DNA of 5,685 bases from Sulfurimonas sp. UBA6014. Its GTDB lineage: Bacteria > Campylobacterota > Campylobacteria > Campylobacterales > Sulfurimonadaceae. The DNA lies in assembly GCA_002428085.1 (NCBI GenBank), contig DJAA01000051.1, positions 215 through 5,899 on the forward strand. Reading direction: 5' to 3'. A program made the position numbers and the translations under genes. Below, piece by piece: positions 1-4,903 of this stretch. The notes below the pieces were generated by a model. The model did no database searches, was not told where the DNA came from, and saw nothing but the letters and a program-made list of their open reading frames with translations. Within the stretch, counting starts at the first letter, position 1. Each line of letters starts with the position of its first letter.

Positions 1-99
1 AGACTTCTTTCATAACCTACTTTTAGATTGCTTCACTTCGTTCGCAATGACGGTCATTGCGAGGCAAAAACGAAGCAATCTTTGGTTTGCAAGAAGTCT
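1..99. repeat. Nested palindromic repeat element (REP/MITE-like)
   Basis: Three nested inverted repeats are visible. The outer arms are AGACTTCTT (1-9) and AAGAAGTCT (91-99), the middle arms AGATTGCTTC (25-34) and GAAGCAATCT (72-81), and the inner arms CGCAATGAC (43-51) and GTCATTGCG (53-61) around a single G. All three pairs match perfectly. The core words GTCATTGCGAG and GAAGCAATC recall a dispersed palindromic repeat family that I remember from intergenic regions of many unrelated bacteria, but I cannot name it with certainty. The 18-nt sequence between the outer and middle arms on the right has a diverged, longer counterpart on the left, so the element is not perfectly symmetric. It may begin upstream of the window. 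It encodes no protein and sits just before the fic promoter. Confidence 0.8.
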
Positions 100-140
100 A
101 GTTTATAAAAATAAAACGATTACAAGTTTTAATCGACTCA

Positions 141-149
141 TGTTATGAT
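141..149 (+). promoter_or_regulatory. Candidate extended -10 promoter of the Fic gene
   Basis: TG-T-TATGAT at 141-149 fits an extended -10 element (TGN-TATAAT with one mismatch). Transcription would start near 156, leaving a leader of about 29 nt before the ATG at 185. No convincing -35 hexamer is present, which is common in Campylobacterota. The Fic ribosome binding site is probably AAGGG at 174-178, six bases before the ATG. Confidence 0.4.
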
Positions 150-184
150 ACCATTATAGGTATTATTCGTCTCAAGGGTTACAT

Positions 185-1333
185 ATGAAAGAAGAGATTA
201 TAAAGTGGATTTGGCAACATCCAGGGTATCCAAATTTTAAATATGACAAATTCAAACTAACCAAAATTATTAGTCAAATTGATTATAACAGAGGGATAAT
301 TGATGGTATTTCAAAACTATTTGTGCTTGATGATATTATAAATATTGAGATTGAAACTCTAACGGATGAAGCTATTCATACTTCTTTAATAGAGGGCGAA
401 GTATTTAAAAGGGAAAGCGTACAATCATCTTTTAGGAAAAAGTTAGATAAAGATTTTGATGGAAGATATGATAAATACTCAACGAGAGCAACTGACAACC
501 TTGTGGAGATTTTGATTGATTCAAATCTAAATAAGGATGCTTTGAATTTAGATAGGCTTCATGGTTGGCATAATTGTCTTTTTGAACATACCGGATATGA
601 CAGGTTAAGCAAAATTGATATTGCTAAGTTCAGAGGTCATAGTGATATGGAAGTGGTCTCAGGTGCAATTGGGCATGAAAGAGTTCATTATAAGGCAGTA
701 CCTCTTGAAAAACTAGAGGTTGATATGAAAAACTTTTTAAGATATTGCAATGAAAGTGATGAAAATATTTATATAAAAGCGGCTATGGCTCATATTTGGT
801 TTGTGATTATCCACCCTTACGATGATGGAAATGGAAGGATTGCAAGGGCTATTACAGACTACATACTCTCTCAAAATACTTCAAGTACAAAGTTCAAACT
901 TTACTCTATTTCTACCGTGATTAGTAGTGATAGAGCAGGATATTATACTTTTTTAGATAACACTACAAATCTTTTTTTAAACAAAGAGTTTGATGTAACC
1001 CCTTGGCTTATGTGGCACTTGAACATTTTAAATCATGCAATGCAACAAGCATTAAAAAATGTTGAGTATCTTATACAAAAAACTAAGTTTTGGGATACTC
1101 ACCGAAAACAAGCTCTCAATGAGAGACAAATAAAGGTACTCAATAAAATACTTGATATGGGCAGCGAAAATTTCGAAGGCGGGCTGAATACTAAAAAATA
1201 TATGGCACTTACAAAAGTAAGTAAAGCTACAGCGATAAGAGATATATCTGAACTTTTAAAACTTGGCTGTATTGAACAAGTTGAGGCAACTGCCGGTAGA
1301 AATGTGAGATATAAAGTAAAAAACAAGAGATAG
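185..1333 (+). CDS. Fic family protein, class II (DUF4172-like N-terminus, C-terminal winged helix)
   Basis: This is a probable Fic-domain AMP transferase, an enzyme that moves AMP (or another nucleotide moiety) onto a target protein hydroxyl in the cytoplasm. Residues 8-20 (WIWQHPGYPNFKY) match the start of the DUF4172 region found before many bacterial Fic domains. T66-SLI-E70-G71 fits the inhibitory motif (S/T)xxxE(G/N); its position ahead of the Fic core makes this class II, with self-inhibition through E70. The active-site loop H210-PYDDGNGR-IAR (210-221) retains the catalytic His, the Asp and the anion-binding GNGR. Residues about 308-378 resemble a winged helix, with a recognition-helix-like stretch at 343-360, so the protein may bind DNA, perhaps its own promoter. 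The 382-residue length is normal for this architecture. No separate antitoxin gene is adjacent. Parts of the gene look more AT-rich than the mla genes and a palindromic repeat lies just upstream, which fits an accessory gene. The target is unknown. Confidence 0.93.
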   Translation: MKEEIIKWIWQHPGYPNFKYDKFKLTKIISQIDYNRGIIDGISKLFVLDDIINIEIETLTDEAIHTSLIEGEVFKRESVQSSFRKKLDKDFDGRYDKYSTRATDNLVEILIDSNLNKDALNLDRLHGWHNCLFEHTGYDRLSKIDIAKFRGHSDMEVVSGAIGHERVHYKAVPLEKLEVDMKNFLRYCNESDENIYIKAAMAHIWFVIIHPYDDGNGRIARAITDYILSQNTSSTKFKLYSISTVISSDRAGYYTFLDNTTNLFLNKEFDVTPWLMWHLNILNHAMQQALKNVEYLIQKTKFWDTHRKQALNERQIKVLNKILDMGSENFEGGLNTKKYMALTKVSKATAIRDISELLKLGCIEQVEATAGRNVRYKVKNKR

Positions 1334-1397
1334 AAAAAAGTTCGAAGTAAGCGGAAGAAACGATAAAGACGTAAATTTTGTCGTTGCCATCATCTTG

Positions 1398-1426
1398 TTC
1401 CACATGCCAAGCTTTCCACATGCCAA
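1398..1426. repeat. Tandem direct repeat in the fic-mlaE gap
   Basis: TTCCACATGCCAA occurs at 1398-1410 and again at 1414-1426, with a 3-bp spacer (GCT) and a 16-bp period. The rest of the gap (1334-1539) shows no convincing gene or terminator; only the mlaE promoter near its end can be interpreted. The repeat could be a paired protein-binding site about 60-90 bp upstream of the mla promoter, or a small local duplication. Confidence 0.75.
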
Positions 1427-1482
1427 ACCAAGAACTTGAGAGCGAAAAATATTTCTGCAAAAATCCACCAACAAACATAATA

Positions 1483-1491
1483 TGATATAAT
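1483..1491 (+). promoter_or_regulatory. Extended -10 promoter of the mla operon
   Basis: TG-A-TATAAT at 1483-1491 is a perfect extended -10 element. The expected start is near 1498, giving a leader of about 40 nt. No consensus -35 is seen around 1463-1468. The mlaE ribosome binding site follows as GAGGG (1526-1530), nine bases before the ATG at 1540. This is the only good promoter seen before the four-gene operon. Confidence 0.65.
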
Positions 1492-1539
1492 AATACGATT
1501 ACACAAAAGAGAAAAGTTGACGTTTGAGGGACATAAAAG

Positions 1540-2328
1540 ATGATTTTAAAATTTATTGAGAGCATTGGCGATAAGACTCTTGGTGTTTTTTCTTCTCTTT
1601 ATGAGGCGCTGAAATTTACCTTTATTTGCCTTGTTCATATGGTGCGTCCAAAGAGTTATAACCCTGCTATGCGAATGGTTTTAACGAAGCAGATTTATTT
1701 TACGGCGGTGACGATTGTCCCTTTGTTTGTCATGATGGCTTTTATTTTTGGTTCGGTTATCATCGGTGTCGTTATTGCGCTCGCCACAGAGTACAACCTG
1801 CAAGACAAAATAGGCTCTATCATTGTCACTTTTGTCATCGATGAGTTTTCTCCATTTTTTACTGCCCTTCTTATCTCCCTTCGCTCAGGAACAGCCATAA
1901 ACACCGAAATAGCGGTCATGAACGTTAATAAAGAACTCAACACGCTCAAGCAATACAACATAAATTTAATCGATTATCTTTTTTTGCCGCGCATCATCAG
2001 CGGCATTATCAGTATCACCTCGCTCTCTATTATTTTTGCTCTCATCATGCTTAGCAGCGGTTATGTATTTACCCTTTTTTATATGAATATGGATTTACAC
2101 ACTTACAAATATCTCCTCATGAATGCCATCGAGGTGAAGGATTTGGTTACCCTTCTTGTCAAAAGCATCGCTTTTGGTTTTGTTATCATGCTCATTCCTA
2201 TTTATAGCGGCCTCAAAACAGGCTCTGCTTATACCGCCATTCCTATCTCTGTTCTCAATGGAATGGTGAAACTTTTTATCGCCATATTTCTTATCGAGGT
2301 GCTCTCATTACTGATTCAATCTTTATAA
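1540..2328 (+). CDS. mlaE: MlaE-type permease of an MCE lipid-transport ABC system
   Basis: This is the inner-membrane permease of an MCE (Mla) system, which moves phospholipid between the inner and outer membranes. The 262-residue length is typical of MlaE. An N-terminal amphipathic stretch (about 1-35) is followed by hydrophobic segments near 53-82, 92-113, 148-180 and 203-222 and a C-terminal one at 239-261. The family core motif is recognisable at 102-127: E102-F-S-P105, then R115-S-G and E123-x3-M127, matching ExGP...GRxG...AExGTM in MlaE as I recall it. The next stretch normally reads EQIDAL and forms the coupling helix that touches the ATPase; here it is K131-ELNTL-136, losing the family Glu and Asp. 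It is the first gene of a four-gene operon and resembles IamB of Campylobacter jejuni. The next gene, the ATPase-like one, may start within its last 22 bases. Confidence 0.9.
   Translation: MILKFIESIGDKTLGVFSSLYEALKFTFICLVHMVRPKSYNPAMRMVLTKQIYFTAVTIVPLFVMMAFIFGSVIIGVVIALATEYNLQDKIGSIIVTFVIDEFSPFFTALLISLRSGTAINTEIAVMNVNKELNTLKQYNINLIDYLFLPRIISGIISITSLSIIFALIMLSSGYVFTLFYMNMDLHTYKYLLMNAIEVKDLVTLLVKSIAFGFVIMLIPIYSGLKTGSAYTAIPISVLNGMVKLFIAIFLIEVLSLLIQSL
2296..2309 (+). promoter_or_regulatory. Possible ribosome binding site and ATT start for the ATPase-like gene
   Basis: GAGGTG (2296-2301) lies five bases before an ATT codon at 2307 that is in frame with the ATPase-like ORF. Starting there would overlap the end of mlaE, like the other junctions in this operon, and would add 22 residues. 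The frame is open from the TAG at 2205 onward and contains no ATG, GTG or TTG before 2373. ATT is a rare start codon, so this stays a candidate. The competing site is GAGGAG at 2355-2360, which is 12 bases from TTG 2373 and 15 from ATG 2376, longer than usual. Confidence 0.3.
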
Positions 2329-2372
2329 AACTCTTTGAGAGTTACACACAAATAGAGGAGCATACAAATACT

Positions 2373-2780
2373 TTGATGGATTATTCTCTCATCTCTAAAG
2401 ATACGCCACTCATCTCTAACCTCAATATGCTCGAAAATATTGCACTCATAAAAGAGGTGCATGAACTTCTAAGCCGAGATGAAGCGGAGAAAATTGCAGA
2501 TACCTATTTGGCAAAAGTTGGTCTCTCAAATATTGGGTTCAAAAGACTCAACCAGTGTTCGCCAAGCGAAGTTTTTTATGTGATGTTTATAAGGGCGCTT
2601 ATGAGCAAGGAAAAAAGCATCATCATTCTAACGCCTCTTGCTTTGATGAGTAATCTAAGCAATATGCAAACAGTTATAGATACCTTGCATCTCCTCGAAA
2701 CAGAGAAAGAAATTTTCATTTTTGATACACTTACAAACAAATCTCATTACGAAGGAAATCCATGCCTTATAGTAAAATGA
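2373..2780 (+). CDS. Truncated, degenerate MlaF-like ATPase subunit (probable pseudo-ATPase)
   Basis: The 135-residue product (TTG start at 2373; ATG at 2376 is the next option, ATT at 2307 an upstream one) resembles only the second half of an ABC ATPase of the MlaF/IamA type, which normally has about 245-270 residues. The similar stretch runs from the post-Q-loop region (P12-LISNLNMLEN-22) through the helical subdomain (EAEKIADTYLAKVGL, 37-51) to the helix after the signature (FIRALM, 72-77). All catalytic motifs are gone. There is no Walker A, and the frame has a stop at 2205, so none can be hidden upstream. The Q-loop Gln aligns with K9, the LSGGM signature with C62-SPSE-66, Walker B Asp-Glu with T87-P88, and the switch His with D118. 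ATP hydrolysis by this protein alone is not credible. Even so, the ORF is uninterrupted, lies between mlaE and mlaD, and its last codons contain the mlaD ribosome binding site. It may be a structural pseudo-subunit or a gene kept for translational coupling. The alignment is from memory of E. coli MlaF. Confidence 0.75.
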   Translation: MMDYSLISKDTPLISNLNMLENIALIKEVHELLSRDEAEKIADTYLAKVGLSNIGFKRLNQCSPSEVFYVMFIRALMSKEKSIIILTPLALMSNLSNMQTVIDTLHLLETEKEIFIFDTLTNKSHYEGNPCLIVK

Positions 2781-3676
2781 AACTCGCCGTAGGACTTTTT
2801 GTTCTTGTCCTTTTTATTGCCATTGTTGTCTCTTTATATTTACTGCTCAAAGAAAAAGGGACTTTTGACAAAAGGTACAGCTACCATTTTAGCACCGAGA
2901 GTGCAAGCTCTTTTAATGTTGGCATGCCTTTAAAAATATCTGGTTTTAACATCGGCGTTATTGACGATATCGCACTGAGGGATGATGCGACTGTCTCCAT
3001 GACTTTTTCTGTCAGTGAAGAGAACAAAAAATGGTTACGCCAAGATAGCGTTTTGATGCTCAAAAAACCTCTTATAGGCTCGGCACATATTGAGCTTTAC
3101 TCTGCCATCGGCAATCCACCGCTTGAAGTTGGCTCTACATTGGTAATAGTTTTAAGTGATGATATCAATGATATGATTTCTAAACTAGAGCCCGTTGTAA
3201 ATCGGATGATAAATATCATCAACTCTATCGACTCCATCACGTCACACTTGGCAAGAAGTGACTCAGAACTTATCATGACACTCAAAAATATCGAAAAATT
3301 TACCGCCTCTTTAGCCAATAATAAATCGCTACTCACTTCCATAACAGGCGATAGCAACTCCACCCAAAGCCTGATAAATACTCTTCATGAAAGCGCTAAA
3401 ATTATGAAAGACATAAGCCACACCACCGAATCACTTGAGCCTAAAATCATCAACCCCTCTTCTGATGCAATTGGAGAATTAGGTGCCATCATGAAAGATG
3501 TCAAGCAAAAACTTGAAGCCTTAGATGCCACAGTAAAAGCAGTCGGCAGTTATGATACAGAGATTTTAGACATAAAAGATCAAGTCGCCGCAGGGCTGCA
3601 AAAATCCAATCAGATTATGGATAAAGTCGATACTCTTTTACAAGATAAGTCAAACTCAGAGGTGGTATTACCATGA
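2762..3676 (+). CDS. mlaD: MlaD-like MCE-domain protein
   Basis: This is the periplasmic lipid-binding component of the MCE transporter. MlaD proteins form a hexameric ring on the periplasmic face of MlaE and pass phospholipid through a central pore. The 304 residues contain an N-terminal membrane anchor (about 7-29), one MCE domain (about 36-114) and a long helical C-terminal region (about 132-300, coiled-coil-like in parts). The MCE domain shows the family pattern G54-MPLKISGFNIGVIDDI-70, where VxxxGxxVGxV is usual, and K102-PLIGSAHIEL-112 in place of the common LLGxxYIEL. The ATG at 2762 has a good AAGGA site (2752-2756) five bases away. It overlaps the ATPase-like gene by 19 bases, and its stop overlaps the lipoprotein start as ATGA. 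Single-MCE proteins with this tail also occur in Campylobacter (Cj1648, from memory). Confidence 0.9.
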   Translation: MPYSKMKLAVGLFVLVLFIAIVVSLYLLLKEKGTFDKRYSYHFSTESASSFNVGMPLKISGFNIGVIDDIALRDDATVSMTFSVSEENKKWLRQDSVLMLKKPLIGSAHIELYSAIGNPPLEVGSTLVIVLSDDINDMISKLEPVVNRMINIINSIDSITSHLARSDSELIMTLKNIEKFTASLANNKSLLTSITGDSNSTQSLINTLHESAKIMKDISHTTESLEPKIINPSSDAIGELGAIMKDVKQKLEALDATVKAVGSYDTEILDIKDQVAAGLQKSNQIMDKVDTLLQDKSNSEVVLP

Positions 3677-4323
3677 AAATTGTGTCACTTTTTTTACTGT
3701 TTTTCTTCGCAGGATGCTCTTTAAAAACACCGCCAAACCAGTGGCAATATAACAGTGCAAATGCTTTTGAATCATATAAAACAAATTTTCTAAGTGGACG
3801 CGATGTCTCGGCAAAAAGCGACCTTGCACGTGCCATAAGTCATGCAAAATCAAGTGCACAGCTTCAAACCCTTGGGCGCATTTATTTAGGAGAGTGTGCG
3901 TTAGCAATTTCGGTCGCAGAGAAAAGTCAATGTGAGAAATACAAAGATATTCAAGAGCTCACACATGATGCTTCATTAGATGCATATTATAATTTTTTAA
4001 CGCATCAACTCACGCAAGAGCAGATTGTAAACCTTCCTAAAAAGTATCAAGATTTTGCTTTGCATAAACAAAATCTTCAGTTTAAAGAGGCAAATGCCGA
4101 CATCTTAAAAATGGATGAAGTCAGCTCTAAACTTCTAGCTGCCGCACTTATAAAAGAGCATCTTACTCCAGCACTGCGTGATGCGATGCTGGAGAGTGCT
4201 TCCTTTTATGGTTATAAAAAAGCAGTCTTATTTTGGCTTCATGAAGCTAAAAATAACACACAAGATACAAACAAAAAAAGTGAATTGGAGAAAAAAATCT
4301 CTTTGCTCAATACCAAGGATTAA
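3673..4323 (+). CDS. Alpha-helical lipoprotein of the mla operon
   Basis: A short signal peptide (MKIVSLFLLFFF, 1-12) leads to a lipobox FAGC with the acylated Cys at residue 15. The next residue is Ser, which by the E. coli +2 rule points to the outer membrane. The remaining 200 or so residues appear entirely helical and rich in Ala, Lys and Gln, possibly a repeat-like helical bundle, but I recognise no named domain. Two further cysteines (C75, C87) could form a disulfide in the periplasm. It does not look like the usual ABC-type transport auxiliary lipoprotein. Its ATG overlaps the mlaD stop by four bases (ATGA) and has GAGGTG (3659-3664) eight bases upstream, so it is translated with mlaD. 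Position and localisation suggest an outer-membrane partner of the MCE complex. Campylobacter has a lipoprotein at the same place (Cj1649, from memory). Confidence 0.8.
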   Translation: MKIVSLFLLFFFAGCSLKTPPNQWQYNSANAFESYKTNFLSGRDVSAKSDLARAISHAKSSAQLQTLGRIYLGECALAISVAEKSQCEKYKDIQELTHDASLDAYYNFLTHQLTQEQIVNLPKKYQDFALHKQNLQFKEANADILKMDEVSSKLLAAALIKEHLTPALRDAMLESASFYGYKKAVLFWLHEAKNNTQDTNKKSELEKKISLLNTKD

Positions 4324-4337
4324 AATAAAAGAGGAAA

Positions 4338-4374
4338 ATATATAGTCTAATTGAATCAGAAAAAGACTATATAT
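4338..4374. other. AT-rich 11-bp inverted repeat downstream of the mla operon
   Basis: ATATATAGTCT (4338-4348) and AGACTATATAT (4364-4374) form a perfect 11-bp stem with a 15-nt loop. No T-tract follows on the + strand (GGAGAATCG comes next), so it is not a standard intrinsic terminator for the operon. Read on the minus strand it would be followed by a T-rich stretch, but no minus-strand gene is present. It may be an RNA 3'-end stabilising hairpin or a protein-binding site. The rest of the 4324-4504 gap holds a direct repeat and a promoter and no gene. Confidence 0.7.
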
Positions 4375-4403
4375 GGAGAATCGTAAAAAAATTATAAGAT
4401 GAA

Positions 4404-4421
4404 AGTGTTACAGAAGTGTTA
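4404..4421. repeat. Paired AGTGTTA direct repeat upstream of chorismate mutase
   Basis: AGTGTTA occurs at 4404-4410 and 4415-4421, 11 bp apart, about one helical turn. The pair lies about 55-70 bp upstream of the -10 box at 4475. The spacing fits a tandem binding site for a regulator, but a 7-bp AT-rich word could recur by chance. Confidence 0.35.
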
Positions 4422-4470
4422 ATTAAACGCTCATGTAATAAAGTCCTGCGTAATAAAAATTTAAAAATGA

Positions 4471-4486
4471 TGGGTATAATGACCCA
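4471..4486 (+). promoter_or_regulatory. -10 promoter of chorismate mutase embedded in a small palindrome
   Basis: A perfect TATAAT lies at 4475-4480, with transcription expected near 4487 and a leader of about 18 nt. No consensus -35 is seen. The box is flanked by TGGGT (4471-4475) and ACCCA (4482-4486), a 5-bp inverted repeat across the -10 and the start point, where a repressor could act. The ribosome binding site is AAGGA (4493-4497), seven bases before the ATG. Confidence 0.55.
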
Positions 4487-4504
4487 CAAAAAAAGGAAAA
4501 GCTG

Positions 4505-4798
4505 ATGAAAAAATGTAATTCTCTCGAAGAAGTAAGAATAGAACTCGATTTAATAGATGACCAACTTGTAGATTTAATTGCACAAAGAAGCCATTTAGTC
4601 AAACAAGCCGCCTCTTTTAAAAATACTATGGAAGAGGTAAAAGCAGGAAGTAGGATTGAGTATATCCTTCAAAAAGTAAGACATAGCGCCATCCAAAAAG
4701 GGATATCTCCTAACATGATTTCTGAGCTTTTTAAAATCATGATAGACGAAATGGTAGAGACAGAAATTTCAGAATTTCGCAATTCCAGTGCATTTTAA
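4505..4798 (+). CDS. Monofunctional AroQ-type chorismate mutase
   Basis: This small all-helical enzyme rearranges chorismate to prephenate in the cytoplasm, the branch point to phenylalanine and tyrosine. Its 97 residues match the usual length of a stand-alone AroQ domain. The AroQ pattern is clear: R11-xELDLIDDQLVDLIAQR28 in helix 1, then K39 after FK, R50, and the closing helix with E85-T-E87. R11, R28 and K39 fall at the same numbers as the chorismate-binding Arg11, Arg28 and Lys39 of the E. coli P-protein domain, and R50 probably replaces its Arg51. The residue near E. coli Gln88 seems to be Glu, as in yeast chorismate mutase; this is a guess from ungapped numbering. No prephenate dehydratase domain is fused. 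An isochorismate pyruvate lyase (PchB-like) role is possible because the fold is shared, but no siderophore genes are nearby. It appears to be its own transcription unit. There is no signal peptide. Confidence 0.88.
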   Translation: MKKCNSLEEVRIELDLIDDQLVDLIAQRSHLVKQAASFKNTMEEVKAGSRIEYILQKVRHSAIQKGISPNMISELFKIMIDEMVETEISEFRNSSAF

Positions 4799-4809
4799 CC
4801 CCAACTCAA

Positions 4810-4830
4810 AAGAAGGGCTTAAGGCTTCTT
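4810..4830 (+). terminator. Weak hairpin after chorismate mutase, possible terminator
   Basis: AAGAAG (4810-4815) and CTTCTT (4825-4830) form a 6-bp stem with a 9-nt loop 11 bases after the stop codon. No T-run follows (AAAGTGGCG), so intrinsic termination is doubtful. Confidence 0.25.
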
Positions 4831-4865
4831 AAAGTGGCGTAAGTCCATAAAATAATTTAAGGATT

Positions 4866-4896
4866 CTTTACTACAATAAGCGAAATTTTAGTAAAG
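4866..4896 (+). promoter_or_regulatory. Candidate promoter and inverted repeat before the rhodanese gene
   Basis: TACAAT at 4872-4877 could be a -10 box, with a start near 4884 and no clear -35. An 8-bp inverted repeat, CTTTACTA (4866-4873) and TAGTAAAG (4889-4896), spans it with a 15-bp centre. The right arm reaches into the ribosome binding site AAAGGA (4893-4898), which is five bases before the ATG at 4904. It could be an operator. If transcription starts upstream, it could also be a hairpin that masks the ribosome binding site. Confidence 0.35.
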
Positions 4897-4903
4897 GAAA
4901 ACA

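Noticed and set aside
1359..1385. Hairpin AACGA/TCGTT after fic as a terminator
   Set aside because: The stem is only five base pairs with a long interior and no following T-run.
1411..1430. Minus-strand TGGCA-containing sequence with GG-N10-GC spacing, like a sigma-54 promoter
   Set aside because: The -12 half does not match TTGC, and no minus-strand gene follows; it lies in the 13-bp direct repeat.
1227..1565. Minus-strand open frame of 112 codons across the fic end and mla promoter
   Set aside because: It lies antisense to the fic 3' end, shows no recognisable domain, and looks like a chance frame in AT-rich DNA.
4467..4505. Twelve-codon mini-ORF (MMGIMTHKKRKS) ending in TGATG with the chorismate mutase ATG
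   Set aside because: It contains the -10 box, so it would lie upstream of the expected transcript start. It has no ribosome binding site and no aromatic residues, so it is not a convincing attenuation leader.
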